Source: Selenobaculum gibii (GTDB lineage Bacteria > Bacillota > Negativicutes > ICN-92133). Taken from it: a stretch of 64,000 bases of DNA. The stretch's first letter is position 1; every line of letters starts with the position of its first letter. The notes beneath the pieces are model-generated. The model ran no database searches and was not told the origin of the DNA. It worked only from the letters and a program-made list of their open reading frames with translations. The position numbers and the translations under genes were made by a program. Below, piece after piece: positions 26,481 through 34,837 of the stretch. The stretch lies in the NCBI RefSeq assembly GCF_030273445.1, contig NZ_CP120678.1:2333501-2397500 (forward strand), in the 5' to 3' direction.

Positions 26481-26947
26481 TTGACTTGTAATTTTTTCAG
26501 CTGACGTCGTTCTTTAAAAAACTTTTTCATTAAATTACGACATTCATCTTCTAAAACGCCCGAGGTTACTTCTAAACGATGATTCAAGGCTTGATGATTC
26601 ACAATATTAAAAATAGATTCTACTGCTCCAGCCTTTGCATCTGTACTACCGTAAACAACTCTGTCCACCCTGCTCATCACCAAAGCACCAGCACACATCG
26701 GACAAGGTTCAATTGTAACGTAAAGTGTAGCACCTGAAAGTCGCCACCGATTTAACTTTTCACAGGCAGCTTTTATCGCTACAACTTCTGCATGTGCTGT
26801 TGCATCATTCCAGGTTTCCCTCATATTATGTCCCACAGCAACAACTTCTCCATCCATTACAATAATCGCACCTATGGGGACCTCCCCTAACACAAAAGCT
26901 TTCTGCGCTTCGACTAATGCTAGTCTCATATACCCTTCATCATTCAT
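26465..26947 (-). CDS. tadA: tRNA-specific adenosine deaminase
   Basis: 160 residues. It converts A34 of tRNA-Arg(ACG) to inosine. The zinc deaminase motif HAEVVAI (H52, E54) and PCPMCAGAL (C82, C85) are present, with NDATAHAE as in bacterial TadA. A substrate, tRNA-Arg(ACG), is encoded at 40905. In Bacillus tadA sits beside the SRP RNA and dnaX, so its presence 22 kb away on the same strand suggests an expanded version of that block. Confidence 0.94.
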   Translation of the reverse strand: MNDEGYMRLALVEAQKAFVLGEVPIGAIIVMDGEVVAVGHNMRETWNDATAHAEVVAIKAACEKLNRWRLSGATLYVTIEPCPMCAGALVMSRVDRVVYGSTDAKAGAVESIFNIVNHQALNHRLEVTSGVLEDECRNLMKKFFKERRQLKKLQVNQDKA

Positions 26948-27019
26948 CTTATTTCACATCCATTTATTGCAATAAAGTAAAACTTGATTCATATAAATAA
27001 TGAATTCTTGTTTTCAAAT

Positions 27020-27062
27020 AAAAAATAAGAATATCACTACATTTTCACATAGGATATTCTTA
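27020..27062 (-). terminator. Terminator of the 65-residue ORF
   Basis: AAGAATATC/GATATTCTT stem followed by ATTTTTTATTT on the minus strand. Confidence 0.72.
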
Positions 27063-27119
27063 TCTTACACTGTTTAATATTCTATTATTATTTTCAGATT
27101 TTAGCAACATCTATTCTTG

Positions 27120-27317
27120 TCAGCCTTTCCTTAAATCAAGATGATAAGCATCACTTTTTCTATTTTGATTATTTTCCATTTGGTTCATCTTTTTCTCTAA
27201 AATAGCCCCAAAGCTCAATTCATCTTTTCGTTTCATATTATCCCTTGACGATTGACGATTATTATTATAGTTATCAATCCTTTGAATCGGCATAATTTCC
27301 AAAATCCTTTCAATCAT
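27120..27317 (-). CDS. Small hydrophilic protein, unknown
   Basis: 65 residues, rich in Asn, Arg and Lys (IDNYNNN, SFGAILEKKM, QMENNQN), no membrane segment or signal peptide. AGGCGG before the ATG at 27317 and a terminator downstream suggest a real gene. The SFGAILEKKMN stretch is weakly like N-terminal segments of some flagellar-locus proteins, but there are no flagellar genes here, so I assign nothing. Confidence 0.6.
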   Translation of the reverse strand: MIERILEIMPIQRIDNYNNNRQSSRDNMKRKDELSFGAILEKKMNQMENNQNRKSDAYHLDLRKG

Positions 27318-27456
27318 ATAAATCACCGCCTAATATAACTTTACATCCTTGTTATATATATTATCGTAATTTTATTCCAATTACTTAAGCATTTTGGAGA
27401 TAAAAATAAAACTTTTTTCCTATTGATAAGATTCGACTAAATATTTTCAATCAAAC

Positions 27457-27502
27457 AAAAACCAGCAATTAGATTCAAGATAAGAATCCAATTGCTGGTT
27501 TT
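27457..27502 (-). terminator. Terminator of the MFS gene
   Basis: ACCAGCAATT.GATTC pairs with GAATC.AATTGCTGGT; T-rich tail on the minus strand, directly after the stop codon. Confidence 0.85.
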
Positions 27503-27528
27503 ATCATTTATTATTTGATTTTTTTAAG

Positions 27529-28758
27529 TTAATGCACCTTATGAAGGTTGAAATGAAATAATGAAAACTCACTAAAAGTTAATCGCATAGCCATTAATAA
27601 GGCAATTGCCAACACCGAACCAATAAATAAAGCCACGCCATCCCAGCCATACGAACTTAAGAAAAATCCGCCCACTGTACCAATTACACTAGCACCAATA
27701 TAATAAAACAACATATACATCGAAGATATTCTCGCTTTATCCCCTTTGGCAATTTTACCCGCCCAACTGCAAGCTGTCGAATGACTGCCAAAAAATCCAA
27801 ACGTAAACAACGCTAAACCTATAATCTTTAATATTAGAGGCGATCCCATGGTAATCAACGTACCAACCAACATCATTATACATCCTAGACAAAGAATTTT
27901 TCCATTTCCATAACGATCAGATAACCCCCCCATAACGGTAGAACTCACAGCACCTAAAAGATACATCGTAAAAATCATTCCAACAACCGTTTGACTTAAA
28001 TTGTACGGTGGAGCAATAAACACGTAACTAATATAGTTATATATACAAACGAAAGAGCCCATGATGATAAAAGCAATGGCATAGATAGTAACAACAGCTT
28101 TATTTCTCAATACACTTTTAAAACCTTCTAATACATTATCTCCATTCTTTTTCGCTGCTATTTTCTTCGTTGGATTCGGCAATCCAAACCAAAATGCAAC
28201 TGCAATCAATAAATATAAAGCTCCAGCTGCTCCAAGTCCAATACGCCAAGAAAAGAAATCTGTCAATGTACTAATAAGTAAACGGCCAGACAATCCCCCC
28301 AATGAATTCGCACCTACATATATTCCAACAACCAGCCCAATAATTTTAGGATCAAATTCCTCATTAATATAAGCAACTGCTAACGCGGGAAAACCTGCTA
28401 ACAAAATTCCTTGACATAATCTTAATCCCAAAATCAACTCAAAACTCGAACTAATTGCAATTGCAATAGCTAAAACGGCCGCAACACCTAACGCAATTGT
28501 CATCGTTTTTTTTCGTTCTAACCTTGTTGCAAAGCTCGCAATTCCAATCATTGCAAATGCCATTCCCGCTGTACCAAATGACATCGCTAAACTTGCTGTC
28601 GCTGGCATCAAATTAAATTCCTTCGCTAAAACAGGAATAATTGGTTGCAAACAATATTCAGCCCCAAAAGCGGCTACACTACCTAAAAACAACGTTACAA
28701 TTGCACGCCAATATGCATTGGTATCTTTCTCTATAAAACTTCGCATTTCTGTTTCCAT
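27529..28758 (-). CDS. Major facilitator superfamily transporter
   Basis: 409 residues, 12 predicted membrane helices. The loop 2-3 region RLERKKTM and loop 8-9 region GLSDRYGNGKIL carry the MFS conserved basic/Asp pattern, and the N-terminal AEYCLQPIIPVLAKEF is typical of the YnfM/drug-efflux-like group. Substrate unknown. ATG at 28758 is preceded by GGGGTG. Divergent from a LysR-type regulator, the usual arrangement for a regulator and its target. Confidence 0.9.
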   Translation of the reverse strand: METEMRSFIEKDTNAYWRAIVTLFLGSVAAFGAEYCLQPIIPVLAKEFNLMPATASLAMSFGTAGMAFAMIGIASFATRLERKKTMTIALGVAAVLAIAIAISSSFELILGLRLCQGILLAGFPALAVAYINEEFDPKIIGLVVGIYVGANSLGGLSGRLLISTLTDFFSWRIGLGAAGALYLLIAVAFWFGLPNPTKKIAAKKNGDNVLEGFKSVLRNKAVVTIYAIAFIIMGSFVCIYNYISYVFIAPPYNLSQTVVGMIFTMYLLGAVSSTVMGGLSDRYGNGKILCLGCIMMLVGTLITMGSPLILKIIGLALFTFGFFGSHSTACSWAGKIAKGDKARISSMYMLFYYIGASVIGTVGGFFLSSYGWDGVALFIGSVLAIALLMAMRLTFSEFSLFHFNLHKVH

Positions 28759-28761
28759 CAA

Positions 28762-29144
28762 TTGAACACCCCATTAAATAATCTTCCCCTATCATAGAGC
28801 AACACTTTTAATACGTCAAATGCATAGTAATAATAACTTTTATACTTTTACTGCATCAAAAAATAAAATAACTTATCCAACTATACTAAACCTATAGGCT
28901 AAGCATATTCTTACATTAACGCTATGCATTATTTCTATTACTAAAATGCATAATTTTTCTCTAATACGCTAGTAAAATCTTAAAGATTCAGCTATGATAA
29001 TCTTAATATGAAAATACGAACTTACTATTATTGATCAAAAGAAATGCTTTATCCTCTGACTCCCCCGCTCTAAATCTCCATTTTCTATAAATATAAGTTA
29101 TACTCACAGGCGAGCGGCTAAGTCTCTGGATAAGTGAAACTAAA
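28762..29144. other. Divergent promoter region of the MFS and LysR genes
   Basis: About 440 bases lie between the two start codons. AT-rich; it should contain the LysR-type operator, and several interrupted AT palindromes are visible, but I cannot single one out. No ORF. Confidence 0.4.
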
Positions 29145-29188
29145 ATTCAGATGGATTGAAACCTTCATCTGAATCAAGTCTTACTTGA
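29145..29188 (+). promoter_or_regulatory. Tandem hairpins in the LysR gene leader
   Basis: ATTCAGATG/CATCTGAAT (9 bp) is followed at once by TCAAGT/ACTTGA (6 bp), ending just before the GGAGGG ribosome-binding site of the LysR gene. They could modulate its translation. Confidence 0.4.
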
Positions 29189-29202
29189 TGGAGGGTTTAT
29201 TT

Positions 29203-30096
29203 ATGGAACTAAATCAGCTTGAATATTTTAAGGCACTTGCCCATATTAATCATTTTACACAAGCTTCGCAAAATTTATCTGTTTCTCAACCAGCATTAAG
29301 CCGCTCTATTGCAAAGTTAGAATCAGAACTAGGCGTTCCCTTATTCGAAAGATCAGGCAAAACAATTAAACTTACCCAGTACGGACAAATATTTTTAGCA
29401 CACATTGAGAGGGCATTACAAGAAATCAGTACCGGTAAACAAACTCTTGCTGATTTGTCCTCACCCAATAAAGGCGTTATTCATTTGTCATTCCTTCATT
29501 CTTTAGGCGGCTATATTGTCCCTGAACTTATCAGTAAATTTAACCAAATTTATCCCAATATAAAATTTCGTCTCTATCAATACAACTCTACACAATTAAT
29601 TAAGCACCTTGCTGAAGGGAGCTGTGATTTGTCCCTTTGCTCATCAATTATCACTACAGGCACCATCGGTTGGATGCCACTTTGTTCCGAAGAGATTTTC
29701 CTTATCGTTCCGAATGACCACCCTTTATCCAAAAGAAAAACAATTGAGTTAAAAGAAATTGCCCAAGAATCTATTATTACTTTCAAACCAACTTATGGCT
29801 TACGCTTGTTAGTAAATCAATGTTTTGAAGCAGCCTCCATTCATCCTAATATCATGTTTGAAGGCGATGAAATTGCAACCGTAGCTGGATTAGTCGATGC
29901 CAAACTAGGCGTTTCATTAATCCCTCATATTCCCGGTCTTGAACATTTAAACATCACTTTTATCTCCATCTCTACACCGTATTGTATCCGCCCGCTCGGC
30001 ATGGCATGGAATATAAATAAATACCTCTCACCCGCCGCAAAAAAATTCCAGCAATTTATCATTGATACATTTAACAAGAAAGACAATAATAAATAA
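29203..30096 (+). CDS. LysR-family transcriptional regulator
   Basis: 297 residues. N-terminal winged helix-turn-helix (NHFTQASQNLSVSQPALSRSIAKLESELGVPLFER cited as two adjoining parts: residues ~14-30 and ~31-48) and a C-terminal periplasmic-binding-like effector domain beginning about residue 90. It probably controls the divergent MFS gene. ATG at 29203 is preferred: GGAGGG lies 7 nt upstream, while an in-frame ATG at 29188 lacks one. Confidence 0.93.
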   Translation: MELNQLEYFKALAHINHFTQASQNLSVSQPALSRSIAKLESELGVPLFERSGKTIKLTQYGQIFLAHIERALQEISTGKQTLADLSSPNKGVIHLSFLHSLGGYIVPELISKFNQIYPNIKFRLYQYNSTQLIKHLAEGSCDLSLCSSIITTGTIGWMPLCSEEIFLIVPNDHPLSKRKTIELKEIAQESIITFKPTYGLRLLVNQCFEAASIHPNIMFEGDEIATVAGLVDAKLGVSLIPHIPGLEHLNITFISISTPYCIRPLGMAWNINKYLSPAAKKFQQFIIDTFNKKDNNK

Positions 30097-30120
30097 ACCT
30101 CCCATGTTTGGGAGGTTTTA
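30096..30120 (+). terminator. Terminator of the LysR gene
   Basis: AACCTCCCA/TGGGAGGTT-type stem beginning at the stop codon, followed by TTTT. Confidence 0.82.
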
Positions 30121-30122
30121 AT

Positions 30123-30165
30123 TTCTAATGGTGCAGTGATAAGAGTCAAACCTGTACCCAATTGA
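30123..30165. repeat. Degenerate copy of the tRNA-Arg(CCU) 3' end (candidate att site)
   Basis: The 12 bases TTCTAATGGTGC are identical to 33135-33146, which span the tRNA's CCA end and flank. Beyond them both copies read on with AGAGTC/GGAGTC, AAACCTGT/GAACCTGT and ATTG at matching spacing. The copy lies at the far side of the phage-like genes, where an attachment-site duplicate is expected. Confidence 0.6.
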
Positions 30166-30304
30166 CTATAAAAATTCACCTTGAAGCCATGAAACACCCA
30201 TAATATCAATACTTTAAGAAAATTTTTATGGGAGTTTAATTCAATTCTATTACGACATATTTATTACTTCAATTTATAATGCATTATTTTTAATTTCACT
30301 CTTT

Positions 30305-30865
30305 TTATGCATAAAAATCACTAATTCCTCTGGCGATTGCACGAGCAAATTCATCTTCGTAATCAATTAATAGCTTTGCATCTTCAACATTATTGATAAA
30401 TGCCATTTCCACAAGTACGGCTGGCATTGCTGTTGCTCTTAATACCGCTAATCCTCGTACATCTTTCTTGACTCCACGATCAGGAAAATTAAAATCAATC
30501 TTTTGAATTGTAGCAACCACTTGATCTTGTATGCACTCTGCCAATCTTTCCCCCTCATCACCTAAACCGCAACATAATGTTTCAACACCTCGTACATCCG
30601 AACGAGGTGCAGAATTACAATGAATACTTATAAACAAATCTGCTCCCCATGTATTTGCAGACTCAGTAACATTTATATATTGAGGACTTTCACCTGCAAG
30701 GTTATCAGATTGCACCATCTGAACCTGATATCCTACTGCTTCGAGGTATTGTTTTACACGCTTGCTAATATTCAAAGTAGTATAGCATTCTTGTAAGCCT
30801 AGTTCTTTATTTACTGCGCCTGAATCAACCCCTGGCTGATGCCCTGGATTTAAAAATATTTTCAT
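30305..30865 (-). CDS. N-acetylmuramoyl-L-alanine amidase (phage-type endolysin)
   Basis: 186 residues, one Amidase_3 domain: zinc ligands in NPGHQPGVDSGA (H9), LGLQE (E26) and ISIHCNSA (His about 82), with catalytic Glu in LVEMAFINN. It has no signal peptide and no cell-wall-binding repeats, as in holin-dependent endolysins. Its ATG overlaps the holin stop by 4 nt. Confidence 0.9.
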   Translation of the reverse strand: MKIFLNPGHQPGVDSGAVNKELGLQECYTTLNISKRVKQYLEAVGYQVQMVQSDNLAGESPQYINVTESANTWGADLFISIHCNSAPRSDVRGVETLCCGLGDEGERLAECIQDQVVATIQKIDFNFPDRGVKKDVRGLAVLRATAMPAVLVEMAFINNVEDAKLLIDYEDEFARAIARGISDFYA

Positions 30866-31314
30866 AAGTATTTTCCCACCTTTTCCTCGGCCAATTGAGC
30901 CAATTTATTTTTAATCGTTTTTGGTACAGGTAGACCGATTCTAGAAGCATTTTCTAGAATACTTAGTCCTTCATTTGCAAAAAAGAACCATATTGTCATG
31001 CTTCTGGCAAGATCTCCTCCACCTGATATCTGATCTATTAAATGTGCTAAAGCAACTAACGATAATATAAATACTTTTTTGATGATTCCTTTTAGCCCTC
31101 GTTTACTACTTGGTTTCTTTTTGCTATCTTCATTTTCACACCAAGCAGCCATTATGCCAGTAACAAAGTCAAGAAACATCACCATAATTAATGTTTGGAA
31201 CATTATATCAAATCCACCTGTTAAATATGAAAGAAATGTCCCCACGAAAGAACATACAGCTCCAACTTCCATTTCAAACCTTACTGGGATTATCTCGCGA
31301 AAAAAATTGAACAT
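30862..31314 (-). CDS. Phage holin (toxin-secretion/phage-lysis holin family)
   Basis: 150 residues with three hydrophobic segments (about 18-38, 40-56, 82-108) and the family core MFLDFVTGIMAAW followed by a KKKPSSKRGLKGI basic loop. Holins of this family open the membrane for the endolysin, here the overlapping downstream gene. AGGAGG precedes the ATG. Part of a leftover prophage lysis cassette. Confidence 0.88.
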   Translation of the reverse strand: MFNFFREIIPVRFEMEVGAVCSFVGTFLSYLTGGFDIMFQTLIMVMFLDFVTGIMAAWCENEDSKKKPSSKRGLKGIIKKVFILSLVALAHLIDQISGGGDLARSMTIWFFFANEGLSILENASRIGLPVPKTIKNKLAQLAEEKVGKYL

Positions 31315-31330
31315 TTAATCATCCTCCTAT

Positions 31331-31358
31331 GAAAAAGAGAGGCTGAATGCCTCTCTTA
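31331..31358 (-). terminator. Terminator between tail fibre and holin genes
   Basis: AAGAGAGGC/GCCTCTCTT stem followed by TTTTT on the minus strand, between the two coding regions; the lysis genes therefore need their own promoter or read-through. Confidence 0.75.
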
Positions 31359-31361
31359 ATA

Positions 31362-32657
31362 TTAATATTTGATTTGTGCTATTAATGCAATATTGTAAGG
31401 TCTTGATTCTTTACCACCACTAGGTTGAATATCAGCATTGAAATTTACTCTTGAACCATTATTTAGGTTTAAAAATTGTACTCCACCTGTCCCATCTATT
31501 GCTGGAAGCCTTGTTGTATTTTGATCTGAGGTATAGTGAACATGTGATTTATTAGCACTTTCCTGTGTAGAACCTAAACCGCGATTTTCATCAATCCCAC
31601 GTCCATCATCTAGACCGCGAATAAACATTGCCCTCACATCTGGAACTTTCAATGTATCTGCGGTTTCATCATATACATACAATCCATGCATTCCCGCTTG
31701 CCACTCTGTCGCTGATACACTTAAACCTTTTTCTACAACGAAATTTTTCAATCTCGGATAATCGCTTGCTACTAATACTGCTCCATTTGCTTTAACAAAG
31801 CCATCACACAAAGTATGACGCATGACGATATTACCTACCCTGTTTCCCTCCCTAACATCATCAACGATAAATACCACCGTGCCATCTGTAACCAAAATAC
31901 CTGCTTGTGTAATATTCAAAAGCGATGGTTCTGTACCTGCCGTTGTGCCAGCTGTAATGCATTCCAATCTTACCCAGCCCGGAAGATTGGAACTATATGC
32001 TATATCTCCAATTACATAAGCCTTATTGCGTTTTAATAAATTTATTCCTGATTTTTGTGTTGCTTCTTCAATATCACCTTTTAATTCTTCAACAATTTCT
32101 TTATGCGTATGATTTTTATCAGCTTTTTCATTAAAATCAGAACTGATTTTTTGACTTGACCATGTTTTATTACTTACAACAACACTGTCGTCAATTTCAC
32201 AGTAATTCAAAGCTTGCAACAACTTGTCGATTTCTTCTTTTGCATAATATTTATTAAGCACCTTAGAAATTTTGTCACTTGACCATGTTTTAGTTGTTAA
32301 AATTTCAGAATCATTAATTTGATTAAAATCTAGCTGTGCAAGCAATTTATCAATTTCTGCTTCTGTATAGTAGCGATCATCATGATCATGTTTTATATTA
32401 GCATTTGAAGCAAAAGCTAAATTTACTACACTAAGATTTGCCATAACCCCTCCATTTTCTACGCATCTAGCATAAATAAATTCATCGGGTTTTACTGTGA
32501 ATTTTAATTTTTCTTTTGGCTGTAATACTACACCACTATCTTTTTGCGGATTTTCAATGCAAGTCACAAGTTCAACACTTTGGTCTTTACTTAAATTTTG
32601 CATTAGCCCTTCTGCTTCTTCAATTTTCACAAATTCATCATTTAATCTGTATAACAT
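31362..32657 (-). CDS. Phage tail fibre/collar-type protein
   Basis: 431 residues. The centre carries two ~55-residue repeats (YYTEAEIDKLL...TTKTWSSDKIS and YYAKEEIDKLL...SNKTWSSQKIS), as in trimeric fibres. The C-terminal third has the tail-collar pattern: VIGDIAYSSNLPGW, VPDVRAMFIRGLDDGRG, ENRGLGSTQESANKSH and a terminal RPYNIALIAQIKY. It would bind the host surface. Upstream phage structural genes are absent, so this is a remnant or part of a very reduced particle. Confidence 0.85.
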   Translation of the reverse strand: MLYRLNDEFVKIEEAEGLMQNLSKDQSVELVTCIENPQKDSGVVLQPKEKLKFTVKPDEFIYARCVENGGVMANLSVVNLAFASNANIKHDHDDRYYTEAEIDKLLAQLDFNQINDSEILTTKTWSSDKISKVLNKYYAKEEIDKLLQALNYCEIDDSVVVSNKTWSSQKISSDFNEKADKNHTHKEIVEELKGDIEEATQKSGINLLKRNKAYVIGDIAYSSNLPGWVRLECITAGTTAGTEPSLLNITQAGILVTDGTVVFIVDDVREGNRVGNIVMRHTLCDGFVKANGAVLVASDYPRLKNFVVEKGLSVSATEWQAGMHGLYVYDETADTLKVPDVRAMFIRGLDDGRGIDENRGLGSTQESANKSHVHYTSDQNTTRLPAIDGTGGVQFLNLNNGSRVNFNADIQPSGGKESRPYNIALIAQIKY

Positions 32658-32806
32658 TTTTTATTTCTCCTCTTTTATAAATATTTTTGAAATCCGGTAA
32701 TTTACAAACCTCTTAATTCAGTTTTCTTTTTCGTTTGTTTACTGTCTTTCACTTGTATACATTCTTGATTAGGTAATTTTTAAACAGGTAAATATATAAA
32801 TTTTGA

Positions 32807-32833
32807 TAAAAAAAAGAGCCTATTCAGCCCTTT
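32807..32833 (-). terminator. Terminator of the 36-residue ORF
   Basis: AAAGGGC/GCTCTTT stem with a 7-nt loop and seven T residues on the minus strand, starting at the ORF's stop codon. Confidence 0.65.
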
Positions 32834-32943
32834 CACTTTCTTGCGTCTTTTCTATTGCATCCGGCGCATGTCTTCCTATACTTATTATCTAAACCTTTGT
32901 ACATATAAAAACTATATCTCTTCGATACTTCTATAATCGTCAC
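32833..32943 (-). CDS. Tiny CxxC protein, probable phage-derived
   Basis: A GTG-started ORF of 36 residues, ending KTCAGCNRKDARK, basic with one CxxC. AGAGGAAG lies just upstream and a terminator follows its stop at once, which argues it is expressed. No family recognised; it lies inside the phage-remnant interval. Confidence 0.4.
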   Translation of the reverse strand: MTIIEVSKRYSFYMYKGLDNKYRKTCAGCNRKDARK

Positions 32944-33099
32944 TTCTTCCTCTCGATATATTTACCATAACTCCACAAAATCATCTTAAACCCCCGCTAT
33001 CGCAAGGCTATGCAACGGCTAAATACACTCGCAAGGTAGTGACTTCTATCGGTTTTATCTAAAAAAGCTTCTATTTATTATTAAAGTTTTTATACAATA

Positions 33100-33130
33100 A
33101 AAAAAGAGTTCCGGTAAATTCCGAAACTCA
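33100..33130 (-). terminator. Terminator of tRNA-Arg(CCU)
   Basis: GAGTTTCGG/CCGGAACTC stem followed by seven T residues on the minus strand, directly after the tRNA. Confidence 0.82.
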
Positions 33131-33140
33131 TTTATTCTAA

Positions 33141-33217
33141 TGGTGCGATCGACAGGAGTCGAACCTGTGGCCTATTGCTTAGGAGGCAACCGCTCTATCC
33201 GTCTGAGCTACGACCGC
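33141..33217 (-). tRNA. tRNA-Arg (anticodon CCU)
   Basis: The minus strand starts GCGGTCGTAGCTCAG, with anticodon loop CTCCTAA (anticodon CCT) closed by GTTGC/GCAAT, T-arm AGGTTCGACTCCT, acceptor GCGGTCG/CGATCGC and encoded CCA. Its 3' end is partly repeated at 30123, consistent with use as a phage integration site. Confidence 0.96.
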
Positions 33218-33273
33218 ATATTCATACATGACAGTATAACAAATATCTATTTTTTTGTCAAAAATCTCCCGAA

Positions 33274-33318
33274 AATACAGGATAGTAATACATGCTCCTT
33301 TACTATCCTGTATTTTTA
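33274..33318 (-). terminator. Terminator of the superoxide dismutase gene
   Basis: A 15-bp inverted repeat AATACAGGATAGTAA/TTACTATCCTGTATT; T runs exist on both strands. Confidence 0.78.
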
Positions 33319-33325
33319 TATGTAT

Positions 33326-33898
33326 TTATATCCCTATTTTACAAAATCGATCAACTACTACCGCCCAATTGATTTCATTCATGATTCGTTCTATATAATT
33401 TCTACGGTCTAATCCATAATCAATCATATACGCATGTTCCCAAGCATCTATCACCAATAGCGGCTGACAACCAATCAATGTGCCTGTGGCATGATCCTGT
33501 ATCCATATATTCATCAAATTTCCCGTATGGTTATCGCGGCAAAGTACCGCCCATCCATTGCCACGTGTCATTGCTGTTTCAATAAAATCTTCCTGCCAAT
33601 CATTAAAACTACCAAAACAATGATTCAGCCAATCTAATAATTCTCCACTCTGAATCATTGGTTCTTTTCCTAAATTGCCAAAGAAATATTCATGTAGCCT
33701 CATCCCTGAAAATTCCCAACCCAATCGCAACTTCATCGTTTGGCGACAAATTAAATCTTCATTTTTCTGCTTTAATTCATTTAATATTACATTCGTGTTT
33801 TCAACATAGCCTTTATATAATTTAATATGATTTTTCATGAGAAGATTACTTACACTTGTTATCGTCCATAGTGATGGATAGTTTTTTGCTTTGTACAT
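33326..33898 (-). CDS. Iron/manganese superoxide dismutase family protein
   Basis: 190 residues. The four metal ligands are in place: H24 (MKNHIKLYKGYVENTN), H69 (RLHEYFFGNL), D151 and H155 (LLVIDAWEHAYMIDY). It is slightly shorter than typical SodA/SodB and its N terminus is atypical, as in the clostridial/Negativicute group. A strong AAAGGAGG precedes the ATG. Single gene. Confidence 0.93.
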   Translation of the reverse strand: MYKAKNYPSLWTITSVSNLLMKNHIKLYKGYVENTNVILNELKQKNEDLICRQTMKLRLGWEFSGMRLHEYFFGNLGKEPMIQSGELLDWLNHCFGSFNDWQEDFIETAMTRGNGWAVLCRDNHTGNLMNIWIQDHATGTLIGCQPLLVIDAWEHAYMIDYGLDRRNYIERIMNEINWAVVVDRFCKIGI

Positions 33899-33963
33899 TT
33901 TTTTCCTCCTTTAGAAAATTACCAATATATTCTATGCAGAGTTTTCATAAAATAGTACAAGTT

Positions 33964-34012
33964 TAAAAAAATAATCCGACGATTAATAAGTTTAATCATC
34001 GGATTATTTTTC
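33964..34012 (-). terminator. Terminator of the DeoR gene
   Basis: AATAATCCGA.GATTAA pairs with TTAATC.TCGGATTATT; seven T residues on the minus strand. Confidence 0.83.
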
Positions 34013-34030
34013 CCTATAAATATTAAATTC

Positions 34031-34795
34031 TTATGCGATTACAACCTGAACATTTAATTTTTTCAATTGTTCTATCGTATCAACAGAAATAAATTCATCA
34101 GTAATTAAAGTATCTATTTGACGTGTTGGTGCAAAAGAGGCAGAAGACGACTTATCAAATTTACTAGAATCCATAAGTGCTACCAATTTTCTCGCAGCAT
34201 TTGCCATTGCCCGTTTTAAATCAGCTTCATAAACATTAAAATCCATCAGTCCATCATCTATTGTAAAACCATTATTAGACGTAAACATAATATCAAAATT
34301 TAATTTATTCAATACGTGCGTTCCCAATGTCCCTTCAAGCGTAGTAGACCCAACGCGCAATACACCACCGACTAAAATAACAGTAATCTGTGGATTTTCG
34401 CTTAATTCCAGTGCAGTATAAATGCCGTTCGTTACAACCGTCAATCTTAGCGGCATCCTTTTTAGAATTCTTGCAAATTCCAGAATTGTCGTACTTCCAT
34501 CTAAAAGTAAACATTGTCCACTTTTTACCATTTCCACCGCTTTGTGTGCAATCATAATCTTTTTATCTTTATTTTCTTCTGTTCTAGACATGAATGAAGT
34601 TTCCGGATTCTCCTGTTCAATTAAAACTGCACCACCGTGTACCCGCTTAATTAGACCTTCTCGCTCAAGCACTTTCAAGTCACTTCTTAAAGTAACCTCA
34701 GTAACTTTAAGCGTAGCTGCCAATTCTTTCACAGTAGCTTTTTGTTGTACATTTAAGAATTCAATAATCTTTTTTCTTCGCTCAATCAAAAACAT
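34031..34795 (-). CDS. DeoR-family sugar-phosphate-responsive repressor
   Basis: 254 residues. N-terminal helix-turn-helix (ERRKKIIEFL; VKELAATLKVTEVTLRSDL; EGLIKRVHGGAVL) followed by the DeoR sensor domain with LLLDGSTTILEFA and LTVVTNGIYTALELS, which bind phosphorylated sugars. It lies just downstream of the PTS IIA gene on the same strand and probably regulates the sugar cluster. Confidence 0.92.
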   Translation of the reverse strand: MFLIERRKKIIEFLNVQQKATVKELAATLKVTEVTLRSDLKVLEREGLIKRVHGGAVLIEQENPETSFMSRTEENKDKKIMIAHKAVEMVKSGQCLLLDGSTTILEFARILKRMPLRLTVVTNGIYTALELSENPQITVILVGGVLRVGSTTLEGTLGTHVLNKLNFDIMFTSNNGFTIDDGLMDFNVYEADLKRAMANAARKLVALMDSSKFDKSSSASFAPTRQIDTLITDEFISVDTIEQLKKLNVQVVIA

Positions 34796-34837
34796 AGCAT
34801 TCTCCCATTATCCAAAACATTTATTTCTATAATTTGC

